NCBI GenBank assembly: GCA_030998015.1
Contig: JARWMV010000017.1
Coordinates: 1 to 64,000 of the forward strand
Source: Ceratorhiza oryzae-sativae
Lineage: Eukaryota > Basidiomycota > Agaricomycetes > Cantharellales > Ceratobasidiaceae
Length of the DNA stretch: 64,000 nt
Direction of reading: 5' to 3'
This document shows positions 22,362-33,402 of the stretch, piece after piece (positions within the stretch are counted from its first letter, which is position 1; every line of letters starts with the position of its first letter). Under the pieces are notes generated by a model. The model did no database searches. It saw nothing but the letters and a program-made list of their open reading frames with translations, and was not told the origin of the DNA. The position numbers and the translations under genes are program-made.

Positions 22362-23617
22362 GTGTATTGTATGAAGTTGTTGAATGCATGTCCATCGTAA
22401 CAAATTCACCGGACTGTTCGGCCCCATTTGCCTTGTTGCAAGCATCAAATATAAGATAGTTCTATAGCAATTTTGTCCGTTGCGTGAACGGCCCATTTCT
22501 TATGCTTATGATCCTCCAGGCCTAAACCCAAATAAAAAAATCGGTAGAACAGGATATTCTGAGGATAACAACTCAATCGAGAACTGCTCGGCTCCTCTCT
22601 ATGCGGAGGATCCAAACAGCCTCGTAACAATAGCTATGAATCGACTTGATATCTGACCTGCGGGCGATTGCAGCAATACCTCTTCCGAGAGCAAGGTCCC
22701 CCTATGCGTCGGATACTGTGTGAGAGCAATACACTCTTTGAGCGTATCCAAGGAGGGGTCCAGTTCGATACGATCGCGAAGTGAATTTCTAGCAGACAAG
22801 TGTATTCCTTGAGGACCGTTCCGAGCCAGCCAGCATGAGATCTGGCCATTTTTGGGTGCAATTAGACGCTAGGGGTGAGCGGCTGGCAAATCAATATCCG
22901 AGGGGGAATGTGCTCACTATGAAAGGATCCTGGGCTTGACTTGCGTCGATCAGGACAATTTTGACCACCGGATGATTAGGGTGCGCGAAATAAGTGGGAT
23001 GGGGCAAATAGATAATTTGCTCATTCGACTAAAATAATCATTGTCGTATGCGACTTGGTCCCGATATCCAGCCAACACTTCGACTTTGCGGGCGTTCCTT
23101 CACCAGAACCAAGAGACGGCAACGCAAAGCTTTGTGGCGAAGTTGCGCTGAGACATTTTTTTGAACCAGGTAGAATCTTATCGATACGGGCTTTCATCTT
23201 GCGACTCTTTCTACAGATATCTCTGTGCTGGAGGAGTCTATTGGAATATTCTCAAAGTTCAAGGAAAGGGTTGAGACAACCGCTCGCGTGGTGCCAAAGC
23301 TGTACGGTATTGGCATAGTGAATCCAAAATCATGGTAAATCTAAAACCCCGGCGAAGGATGAGTGGATCCATCATAATTTGACTTGAATCCATCGGTCCT
23401 GTGGTGAGCTGGTGGAACTGCATAGCCCTATTGCTTACCTCAGAGGAGATACACATAACTACACCGCCTTGGCGCTCATTCAGCTCAGCTTCAACCCTAA
23501 TCCACCCTTGAACTCGCTCGACTATTCTCGCGGACGTGAATCAATACTTTGACAAATCAATGGAAGGCGTAATCACGGACGGTGATGCGAGTCGGGGAAT
23601 GAACATAGTAATCTTCG
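22362..23617. other. Region upstream of the patatin-STAND gene, perhaps decayed exons
   Basis: No complete gene supported. A short coding-like segment (SVLEESIGIFSKFKERVE and following, about 23,222-23,320) and another near 23,462-23,545 (ALIQLSFNPNPPLNSLDYSRG) could be exons of an unidentified or decayed gene, or 5' exons of the next gene. I could not join them in frame. Confidence 0.35.
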
Positions 23618-26600
23618 GTGTGTGCTATTCAGGCTTTGGGGATATGGGCTGGCGCTCAGAACTTTACTCTAGAGGGAGGTGTTGCCGGCGGACTCTCTTC
23701 GCTCATTTTGTTTAAAGCGCTCGTAGAGAAAATGAAAGCAGCCGGCGGAAATGTCAATATTGAGGAATGGTGCGAGCTGATGGCTGGCACTGGGACTGGC
23801 GCGTGAGTGAAATCATCTGACTAGTTATGTTTAATACGTAACTCAATTTGAATAAAGACTTATCGCCTGCATGCTTGGACTGCTGAGCATGGACGTGGAT
23901 TCCGCTATATTGGCGTACATGAGGTTGATCGAACAAGTGTTCTCCGATCGGAAGATGATCAGCAAGGGCGCGTCCGGAGCCTACAAGGCGAGCAAGCTCG
24001 AGGAGGAACTGAAGCAAATCGTACGCGGCGCAACGGGAGACGAAAACACGCATATGATTGGCGAAAAGAAGTGTAAAGTGTACGTGAGCAAATCGAAATG
24101 ATCCCAGCCCCTGGCTAACGCGGCATTTTGCTAGGATGGTGTTCAATGTCACAGCATAGCTTGGATGCAAGCATCCCTCGCATCATCAGGTCCTACAAGG
24201 GCCCGGAAAATCAGATGCCGGATTGTCCGATCTGGCAAGCCGTCCGAGCGTCAATGGCCCACCCCGAGCTATTCAAGAGCTTCACGATCCACGACGGTGC
24301 CGTCGGCGAGTCGTTGATCGGCGGTGACGTCGGGTGCAGCAATCCTACCCGGCATGTGCTCACCGAGGTTGGCGTGCTATATCCAAGTCGCCATGTGTCG
24401 TCTATCATATGTATCGGCGCTGGCCATGCACGCACGATACAAATTCCTAAGCCAAATATAATGCAGCGGGTGATGCCGACCAACTTGCTTGTAGCGATGA
24501 GGGATGTGGCGACAGACTGCGAGCGAGTAGCACAGGAGATGGCTGCGCAGTTCGAGGATGGTACGAATGTGTACTGGCGGTTCAGCGTGGACCAGGGGAT
24601 GCAAAGCGTACGAACGAGCCAGTGGCAACGGATGGACGAAGTCGTAGCGCATACACGAAGCTACTTACATCAGACTGGTGTACAGAGCCACCTGCAAGCG
24701 GCTAGTCAAGCAATGCTGAAGCGGCCCGCTAAAATTGAAGCGCAGTATATTGGTAGGAGATACAATGTAATGATTCGTCCCTTGGTGCTGATCTACGCTC
24801 CCTAGGTGGAAAGGTACAAAGGATCTCGAAGCAGCAGGCGACGGGCTACGTGCAGTGTCCTGCTCCGTCCGCTTTATTCACAGGATACGAGCAGCAGGTT
24901 TCCAAGGTTATAGATTGTATCTTGGGGGGACACCAACGACGGGTGTGCGTAATACATGGACTAGGCGGTATCGGGAAGACGCAGATAGCGCTTAAAGCGA
25001 TCGAACGAACGCTGGACCAATGGACAGATATCGTTTACATTGATGCGACCTCGAGGGATACGGCAGAGAGCGCTTTGAGGAGTTTTTCATCGATCAAGAG
25101 CAGTGGGGACACATGGGAGGATGCCGTACGATGGCTGGGGACGTCACGTGAACCGTGGCTGCTCGTGTTCGACAACGCAGACGACCCATCGATGGCTTTG
25201 CTAGACTTCATTCCCCGAGGAACACATGGAAGCGTACTGATTACCACTCGCCTTCGTGCGGTCGGCCAACTAGGACAAGGGCCAGGTGCGGACTGTCATG
25301 TCAGTAGGATGGAAACGGGCGACGCCGTAGATCTACTCCTGAAGAAGGCGCGGCTAGAAATGGGAGCTCTTTCAGCAGAAGAAAATGAAGAAGCTGCATT
25401 ACTGGTAGAGGTGAGGGCACCATATGAGCCTATCCAAGACCTCGTTGACATCAGCTGTTAGGATCTGGGGCATCTCGCACTTGCCATCGTGCATTCCGGC
25501 GCGTATATATGGTGCGCAAAAACAAGCATAGCAAAGTACAGGAAGCGGTGTCATGAGCATACTCAGAGCGCACTAGAATCCTACAGTCGATGGGCCGGGA
25601 ACGCCGAGCAATACACAAAGACGGTGTACACGACATGGGTTATGAGCTATGAGCGGTTGTCGGCAAGAGCGCAACAGTTGCTGTGTCTCCTCAGCCATCT
25701 ACATCACAGTATGATCAAGGAAGAAATCTTTGAGCGCGCCACGCGCCGCCTAGAATATAAGCCAGTGATAGACTTCGGCACAGAGGATGAAGAAGCTTGG
25801 GCATTCGTGAAAAACTACTTGCGACTATTCCTCGATTCGAACCAGCGCTGGGACTCGACCGAGTTTTCGAAACCCATCGAGGAGCTGCTTTCGTACTCCC
25901 TTCTTGATTATGATCGATTGAACGATGCGTATAGTCTTCATGTGCTTGTACAAGACTGGTCTCGTGGGATGGCACAGCGTCTGCAACAAAATGCCCAAAG
26001 GCACACTTCGCACCTCTTGGCTCTATCAATCGACTTTTCTAACGACGTAAGGGGCATATCGTATCGGCGTGGACTAGTTGCACATGTAGATATCCTCACC
26101 GGACGTGCAGATACAGTCGACGCAAACGATGCAGCATACTTTGCTCGGGTACTTGACGAGATTGGCTTATGGAAAAATTCCGAACCACTGCACGAAAAGG
26201 TACTCAGTTCGAGAAAGCATGAGCTGGGATTACGCCACCCAGATACACTCACCAGCATGAACAACCTTGCATTGACTTACTCGGAACAAGGTCGATGGGG
26301 CGAGGCAGAAGTGCTGCAAGTTGAAGAGCTGGATATATGCAGACAGGAGCTTGGCAAGCGCCACCCAGATACGCTCACCAGCATGAGCAACCTTGCAACG
26401 ACCTACCGACAACAAGGTCGATGGGGCGAGGCAGAAGTGCTGCAAGTTGAAGAGCTGGATATATGCAGACAGGAGCTTGGCAAGCGCCACCCAGATACGC
26501 TCACCAGCATGAGCAACCTTGCAACGACCGACAAGGTCGATGGGGCGAGGCAGAAGTGCTGCAAGTTGAAGAGCTGGATATATGCAGACAGGAGTTGGCA

Positions 26601-27599
26601 CCCACCCAGATACGCTCACGCATGGGCAACCTTGCATCGACCTACCGGACAAGGTCGATGGGGCGAGGCAGAAGTGCTGCAAGTTGAAGAGCTGGATATA
26701 CACAGACAGGAGTTGGTACCCACCCATCCATCAACAAATCGGCATGGCAACCTTGCATTGACTACCGACAACAAGGTCGATGGGGCGAGGCAGAAGTGCT
26801 GCAAGTTGAAGAGCTGGATATATGCAGACAGGAGTTTGGTACCCACCATCCATCAACATTAATCGGCATGGGCAACCTTGCATTGACTTACTCGGACAAG
26901 GTCGATGGGGCGAGGCAGAAGTGCTGCAAGTTGAAGTGCTGGATATACACAGACAGGAGCTTGGCAAGCGCCACCCAGATACACTCACCAGCATGAGCAA
27001 CCTTGCATTGACTTACTCGGAACAAGGTCGATGGGGCGAGGCAGAAGTGCTGCAAGTTGAAGAGCTGGATATATGCAGACAGGAGTTTGGTACCCACCAT
27101 CCATCAACATTAATCGGCATGGGGAACCTTGCATCGACTACGGCGACAAGGTCGATGGGGCGAGGCAGAAGTGCTGCAAGTTGAAGTGCTGGATATACAC
27201 AGACAGGAGCTTGGCAAGCGCCACCCAGATACACTCACCAGCATGGGCAACCTTGCATTGACTTACTCGGAACAAGGTCGATGGGGCGAGGCAGAAGTGC
27301 TGCAAGTTGAACAGCTGGAAATACGCAGACAGGAGTTTGGTACCCACCATCCATCAACATTAATCGGCATGTATAACCTTGCACAAACCTACCAAAGTCA
27401 AGAAAAGTGGGACAAAGCCGAGTTGCTGCTGCTCGAGACCGTTGCTGCAAATAAGGTCAAGTTCGGGGAATGCCACCGTGAGACCCTTGATGCATTGCAA
27501 TTGTTAGCCGAAACCTATCGAGAATTCGGAGAACAGCGGTGGGCGGAGTTGGCAGTGTTGGAGGCGGAAATCACTCGCGTTGAAATGAACTTGGAGTGA
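23618..27599 (+). CDS. Patatin-NB-ARC-TPR STAND protein (fungal NLR-like), apparently frameshifted
   Basis: Domain order: patatin-like (about 23,660-24,450), linker, NB-ARC (24,850-25,900) and a C-terminal tetratricopeptide array (26,215-27,590). NB-ARC motifs: P-loop GLGGIGKTQIA, Walker B-like WLLVFDNADD, GSVLITTR, then a winged-helix-like region. Such proteins are fungal counterparts of NLR receptors, thought to oligomerise on ligand binding by the repeats and to trigger an N-terminal effector. The patatin domain is abnormal. The nucleophile motif reads AGTGTGA (no Ser in GxSxG), and the second dyad motif reads IGGDVGCSNP rather than DG(G/A). The true start is unknown; the first placed codon is not ATG. 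An apparent one-base frame break lies near 24,150 (an in-frame TAG unless a longer intron ending at GTCACAG is used), and the TPR array changes frame several times, so this may be a pseudogene. Confidence 0.75.
26215..27460 (+). repeat. Tandem TPR-coding repeats, about 11 units of about 126 bp
   Basis: Each unit encodes a 42-residue kinesin-light-chain-type TPR pair of the form HPDTLTSMNNLALTY followed by GRWGEAEVLQVEELDICRQEL. Adjacent units are nearly identical at DNA level, which points to recent duplication or gene conversion. Unit-to-unit length differences of 1-5 bases cluster at one hinge, just before GGTCGATGGGGCGAGG (variants ACCGACAACAAGG, ACCGACAAGG, ACCGGACAAGG, ACTCGGACAAGG, ACGGCGACAAGG). 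These shift the frame so that alternate units read in a second frame. Confidence 0.9.
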
Positions 27600-29462
27600 T
27601 CCTGTTCGAAATGGCACCTTGAACTGATCAGAATCATGGATTGACGCTCTCTCGTGCGATCGTTTTATCAGCTTGTGGGTCTTTTATTCTTGCTTTCGTT
27701 GAAATCTATACCTGTCGTGTATCTGTACGTGGGTTGTTGTATGCAAATTTCTCTGCTTTCATGTGAGAATAAATACCGCGCATTTATGCTGCAAGTTCTG
27801 GTATGAAGGTGGCGAGGCTCCAACCACGTTCGAGCTCAACGTTCTTTTGTTTCGAGTGCCCGATTGGCTAGGTTACATCAGCTAGGCGCCTGTGATGCCA
27901 GCCAAGAGTCGGCGGCGACAGACGTCAGGCACGTTGAACGACGACAACTGCGCACTTTCATACGGCGCGTCCTATGCGGCAGGGCCCACGACTTGAGATC
28001 GTGCCCTGACCTAACTGTGAGGGCAGAGACAGCAGGTGATGTACCCCTTGCGTCGCCGAGTATATGATCGAACGCGCGCGGAAACACCTCCACGAGAACG
28101 ACGGCGAGCGATGGGCTCAAACCAACGGCGGCACTCGGCGCTCCTTCATATAAGTCTAGCGTAGGGCATACAGCCATAGGAACTGGTGCTCAGGCATCGC
28201 TTTACGTGCAGGTGGCTGCGTTGGGACGATCTTGTGTTTGTTTGATGTGCGTATCCGAGCAGCGGTCTTTCTTGTCAAGTAGATCTCTTCCTCATTCCTC
28301 GGTTTCATACCCAAGGTCGAGCCAGAACCCAATCCCATGACCCTGCTCTCCTTCGCGTCGGTTGGTGTTGAACTCTAATCCGTTGTTGCTCGTGTACAGT
28401 CGATTCCAATATGTGGTTGCTAATCCCATTCCCAAGGCTCCCAGCTGCTTTGATCAAATTCTGCCTGCAATGTGGACAAGACAGATTTGGCGGTCCAGCC
28501 ATGGACAGGCATTGTATGTTGACGCGGTCCTCATTTCCTAGCTGGCTAATTACAAGCCTGCCACATGCTCAATATGTGTTGATCAGTAGATGGTCCAGGT
28601 ATGGCAGCCCTTGATCTGTAGTCAAACAATAAGCCAAACCTTTGCTCCTTGACACCAGTCATCAGGAAAAACTGGGTTATTTATAAACCTGGATTTCACA
28701 GATTATAGGCAATTATAGGCAATTTGTGAAATCCAGTTTTAATAAACCTGGCTACCTCCCAGCCCATGCTCCCCATAGCACAGTGTTAAGCCATGAGCTG
28801 AATGTGGTCCTTGCTCCTGTCCTCTTCCCACTAGAAGCACTTTGGTGCTAATTTTGGGGAATTTCAAATTCTGTTATTTCTATAATCCTGGTTTATCCAC
28901 AGTTATTGCCTATAATCAACACCCCCCCCACCATTTATTGTAGGTATTAAAAGGGGGGGGGTCAGCAATTCTTGCAACTGGTTTATACACAGCAATATCA
29001 TGTTATAAACAATAATAATTTAAGGTTTTTTTTTCCTGATGCAAGCAAAGGCTCATGCAAGAAATGGGGCCAATGAACCCCTCCAACAAAGCACAAGACA
29101 AACTACACTGTTGCTTCAAGACTCTTTCCATCAACTGATCAGCTCCCCCCATTCTAATTCTAAAACATGCAAGCTACACCACCACTTCATCATTGCTGGC
29201 TTGGTTTGCTCATCTTTGATTGTCTGGTTGTGCAAGCACTGTCACCTCCCAAATGGCACTTGATAGTCTTATCTGCTGGTCCACTTTCAATAACATTGTT
29301 GTCATTTATTTTCAAATTTTCATCTGCACACCATTGATGGCACATCATCCACTGAAGGAGTTCTACAACTATCCCCAACAATGGCATCACTATTTTGGAA
29401 CCTCCACACCCCATACATGCCCACAATCTGCAATCCATGCAGCTGTTGTTTACAATAGCCAC
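27600..29462. other. Junction between the gene-rich half and the transposon nest, no supported gene
   Basis: The first 900 bases keep host-like composition with CpG; open frames at 27,864-28,177 have no recognisable product. From about 28,620 on, the sequence becomes AT-rich and poor in CpG, like the transposon nest. It includes an inverted repeat CTGGATTTCACA/TGTGAAATCCAG at about 28,688-28,735 and C8/G9 homopolymer runs at 28,921-28,962. Probably old unidentified repeat DNA. Confidence 0.4.
28688..28735. repeat. Perfect short inverted repeat (hairpin)
   Basis: CTGGATTTCACA and its exact reverse complement enclose a spacer with a direct repeat TTATAGGCAA. It sits in CpG-poor DNA next to the transposon nest. 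It could be the end or centre of a small inverted-repeat element, but I see no target duplication. Confidence 0.5.
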
Positions 29463-29722
29463 TGTCATGGCCCAATGTCATGAGCACCATTTATTATATC
29501 CTATTTTCATTTTTCATCTTTTTATATCTTTCTCTAAGTTGAGTTTATTGTTGTGACCCTCTGGATGCTTCCTTGCAAAGCACTTAAGTAGTGGCTGCGT
29601 TGACAGTTTGGTGCTATGCAGTATGTATTGAGTGTTCTAGTTACAGTGTTTGCTACAGTCTATGGTGGTTGACAAGATAAAGCAAGCTGAGGCATCCAGC
29701 CTTGCTTTATCCTTCTTATATA

Positions 29723-31317
29723 CACTGGCTTGAATAAGTCTTGCCTCATGTGACAAGAAAAGCTTGCACCACTCATTTCTCCTCAGCTAGCGTAGATATT
29801 GACTAGATGTAATAATAGATAATGTACAATAGGCTCTTGCAAATCTATCCGTAAAAAAAAACAAAATTACACAATGGGATTACAAGGAGTGGCACACATT
29901 CTGTTTGTGCATGCTTGAGGCAAGACTTTTTGCATGTAAATGCGATTTGGCGTTGAAAGCATAAATCCTCCAGAACAGTACACATACATTCAGTCTAACC
30001 TAGTAATGAGTATTGTCACCCCTTGCATCTTGCAGCTCAGCCACCCTGAGAGGCATTGAATAATGCAGATTCTGGATCACAGTGGCATCGATGCACTCCC
30101 ACTCCTCCTTCAGTGCCTCCCACAACTCATCCTCATTGCGTGGACAAACAGCCTGTTTTTGCACCTTGTGATCCAAGTAGCTCCATACATGTTTGATTAT
30201 GTTCATATCCGGTGAGTTCGAGGGCCAGGGAAGTACCTTGATGTGTTTTGATTTGAGCCAGTTGGACACCAAGTGCAATTGATGTTTTGGATTGTTGTCA
30301 CGCTGGAAGATGACACTATGTGGCTTGAGATTACGGTCCTTCAGAGTCCCCAGAAGGTCCTCCTTCAATATCTCTGTGTACATGACAGCATTCATAATGC
30401 CTTTGATTCAATGGAGACGGCCTACTCCATTCCATGTTATACACCCCCACACCATCACCCTCCCACCTCCATGTTTGATGGTTTTTTTGGTATATCGAGG
30501 ATCATACACCTGTCCAGGTTGCCTCCAAATATATTCAAGTCCATCAGAGGAGAATACATTGAATTTCAACTCATCAGAGAAGATGACCCAGGCCCACATC
30601 AAGGTGTCCCAACTTATATGCTCAGCAGACCAGCCACGACAAGCTGATCTTTGCTTATATGTCAGGGAAGGAATGTGCTGACGATGACGCACCATAAGCC
30701 CTAGCTCTCAAAGATGGTGACGGATTGTGTCAGGGTGGAGGTGAGGGAAGTATTGTTGCTGTAGCTCAGTGGCATTGCTGTGACGAAGTTTGGACAGCCC
30801 AATCAAGGCAAGGCGATTGTCCCTGGCTGTCATTCTGCATGGACAACCTGTACGAATGGCCTTGGGATATGTTGCACATGGTTTGAGAAATTGTTGATAA
30901 ACTCGGTTGACAGTAGTACAATCGACACCAACAATGCAAGCAACCACGCTACTTGCAATACCAAGATTCTTCATTGTCAAGATTTGTGACTTTTGGGCAT
31001 CTGTAGTGAACCATGCCATGGCTAGTGTTCTAGACAAATGTAGGGCAAAGGGATTATAGTGCTTATGAGTGTGGGAGAACAGAAGAAGAATTGGGTGTAT
31101 GCGGCCTGCATAAGTCTTGCCTCAAGCATGCACAAACAGAATGCGTGCCACTCCTTGTAATCCCATCATGTAATTTTGTTTTTTTTTATGGATAGATTTG
31201 CAAGAGCCTATTGTACATTATCTATTATTACATCTAGTTGATATCTACGCTAGCCAAGGAGAAATGAGCAGTGCAAGCTTTTCTTGTCACGTGAGGCAAG
31301 ACTTATTCGAGCCAGTG
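29723..31317 (-). mobile_element. Tc1/mariner-like transposon 2 (complete ends)
   Basis: TIRs of about 206 bp (29723-29928 and 31112-31317) start CACTGGCT(T/C)GAATAAGTCTTGCC and are flanked by TA (29721-29722, 31318-31319). As in transposon 1, each TIR holds its outer motif again in inverted orientation at the inner end (AAGTCTTGCCTCA outside, TGAGGCAAGACTT inside). It is inserted in the LTR-A solo copy, so it is younger than that LTR. Confidence 0.92.
30000..31037 (-). pseudogene. Tc1-like transposase, broken
   Basis: Three consecutive minus-strand segments in different frames: 31037-30708 (helix-turn-helix part, LTMKNLGIASSVVACIVGVDCTTVNRVYQ), 30695-30408 (first catalytic Asp in VIFSDELKFNVF, then KHGGGRVMVWGCI) and 30395-30000 (second Asp in IFQRDNNPKH, then NSPDMNIIKHVWSYL). 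The position of the third catalytic acid holds Lys (IIKH, where active relatives have IEH). With frame breaks as well, the protein is inactive. Confidence 0.85.
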
Positions 31318-32623
31318 TACACCTGTGGCTGCAGTGGCTGCAGATGTATTATCTAAGCACAATCTGCAGTAGGTGCAGGTTATGTACAGTGCCATGGTTT
31401 AGGTAATTGTTTATCTTAAGTTTGTGTGGCTCCAAATCTTATAGAGCCACGTGAGGTCTGAGGGGTAAGTGCTGAGGTCATGTGATCCTGCTGTAAGCGC
31501 TGAGATCACATGACAACTTGCTCCTCACTCCAAGTAACAAGGAAGAGAAATGCTGGAGCAAGTTCAGGGTAACCACTGTAAGCACCAGTTAAGCACCAAG
31601 ATCACATGACAACTTGCTCCTTGCTCCAAGTAACACTGGAGAGAAATGCTGGAGCAAGTTCAGGGTAACCACTGTAAGCACCAGTTAAGCACCAAGATCA
31701 CATGACAACTTGCTCCTCGCTCCAAGTAACAATGGAGAGAAATGCTGGAGCAAGTTCAGGGTAACCACCATAAGCGCCAGTTAAGTGCTGAGGTCATGTG
31801 ACCTTGTTTATGGCTTGTTCTGCTTAGGAAAAATGCCATAAATCTGTAAAAATATTCAGTTACTCTGTTATGTCTGTTTGATGGGTCATAACATTTATTC
31901 TATTTTTTACAATATATGCATTGCCACATTATGTAATAGTGCCACAGTGCTTATTTTGAGTATTTTCATCTCAGCTTGCTCTAACACTGTATTTGTCTCA
32001 TCTCAGTTACTCTCTTGCAGTTGTATCTCACCTCTGTGCTGTATGGGAACTTGTACGTGGTAGCTAGCTGAATATATAAGGGAGAGTCTGAGAGCCTTAA
32101 GCCTCAGAACTCAACCTCTTGTCCTGTCATCCCCTCTACCTGTGTGGTCACCAAGCCATAACAGTTCCTGCCCAGTACTCTTAAGTACAAGTGCCCCTCT
32201 GATAACTCATATCCTTGGCACCTCACTGCCTTCTACCCCTTCCTCCTTCCCTGTGTGTCCCTTAGACATTGCAGGTTGAATCTCTGTATTTATTGCAGTA
32301 GAGTTAGGTGTTACCCTTTGAGGTATTTGCCCCTGTCTAAGGCTCTGGCCTTGACAGCCACTCTATAAATCACAAGGCATCACATACCACAACACAGCCT
32401 CTTCCCTGTCTACATGGACATGGATGATTTTGTTACAGGTCAGGGTACACTAGAATATCTAGAGCTTAAGCAAATGTAGATATGTTTGTCATGGCCTAGA
32501 CCGTGACACAGATTTTATTATAATTTTCCTATATTTTATACATCTCTCTTTCTCATATTTTTGGACAAGTCCTGTTTAATCAGATATATGCATAGAATTA
32601 CTTACATGATCATGTGACCTTGT

Positions 32624-33281
32624 TGTTATGACCCGTCAAACGGACATAACAAAACAACCAAATATTTTTACAGATTTATGGCATTTTTCCTAAGCAGAAC
32701 AAGCCATAAACAAGGTCACGTGACCTCAGTGCTTACAGTGGTTACCCTGAACTCGCTCCAGCATTTCTCTCCATTGTTACTTGGAGCAAGGAGTGAGTTG
32801 TCACATGATCTCAGCACTTACAGAAGGGTCACGTGACCTCAGCGCCTACGGTGGTTACCCTGAACTCGCTCCAGCATTTCTCTCCCTTGTTACTTGGAGT
32901 GAGGAGCGAGTTGTCATGTGATCTTGGCGCTTACAGCAGGATCACATGACCTCAGCGCCTACCCCTTGGACCTTGTGTGGCTCTATAAGATTTGGAGCTG
33001 CACAAACTTAAGACAAACAATTACCTAACCCATAGTACTGTACATAACCTACACCTACTGCGGAGTGTGCTTAGATAATGTGTCCACAGCCACCGCAGCC
33101 ACAGGCATATATAAGAGGGATAAAGCAAGACTGGACGCCTCAGCTTGCTTTATCTCATCAACCACCATAGACCATAGCAAACACTGTAACTAGAACACTC
33201 AATACATACTGCATAGCACCAAACCGTCAACGCAGCCACTACTTAAGTGCTCCACAAGGGAGCCTCCAGAGGGTCACAACA
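32624..33281 (+). repeat. GR1 5' LTR (family A)
   Basis: Starts TGTTATGACC, ends GGGTCACAACA, 658 bp. Two copies of the family-A internal tandem unit. A TATATAAG box lies at 33108-33115. A dyad follows it: GATAAAGCAAG then, after 14 bases, CTTGCTTTATC. The likely transcription start is about 32 bases downstream of the TATA box, at about 33140. Confidence 0.92.
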
Positions 33282-33317
33282 TTATAAAGCAAGCTCTTAA
33301 CTTAACTAGTGGCGAAC
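33142..33317 (+). promoter_or_regulatory. Candidate self-priming pair of GR1
   Basis: AGCTTGCTTTAT (33142-33153), at the expected mRNA 5' end, is the exact complement of ATAAAGCAAGCT (33284-33295), just inside the LTR. This is the arrangement used by Tf1/sushi-type elements, where the folded mRNA 5' end primes minus-strand DNA. No tRNA-type primer site adjoins the LTR; the only tRNA-like candidate, TGGCGAAC at 33310-33317, is 28 bases away. Confidence 0.6.
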
Positions 33318-33402
33318 ATAAGTATACTACACAGATACTAAGGGCTGAGTACACAAGAAAACCAGCTAACTCCTGTGATACATAAGAGAACACAAAGAAA
33401 CT

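Larger units (their letters stand above)
29549..31893 (-). mobile_element. Solo LTR, family A, copy 1 (interrupted by a Tc1-like element)
   Basis: Plus-strand start TGTTGTGACCCTCTGG, end GGGTCATAACA. Target duplication TTTAT on both sides (29544-29548 and 31894-31898). Without the Tc1 element it is about 748 bp. It carries three tandem units of the family-A internal repeat (31,500-31,800). Compared with the CpG-rich copies, many CG dinucleotides are TG or CA here (for example CACATGAC for CACGTGAC). Confidence 0.9.
29463..32356 (+). mobile_element. Solo LTR, family B, copy 1 (interrupted by an LTR-A)
   Basis: Starts TGTCATGGCCCAATG and ends CTGGCCTTGACA. A 5-bp target duplication GCCAC is present on both sides (29458-29462 and 32357-32361). 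Without the inner insertion it is about 544 bp, matching the two other family-B copies. Its own TATATAAGGGAGAG box is at about 32,072, followed by the family's GAG(C)CTTAAGCCTC dyad. No internal region is present, so it is a solo LTR left by LTR-LTR recombination. Confidence 0.88.

Noticed and set aside
26215..27460. CRISPR-like array
   Set aside because: Units are about 126 bp, coding for TPRs, with no unique spacers; this is a eukaryotic gene.
33310..33317. tRNA-type primer-binding site TGGCGAAC of GR1
   Set aside because: It is 28 bases from the LTR end; a perfect self-priming match directly beside the LTR explains priming better.
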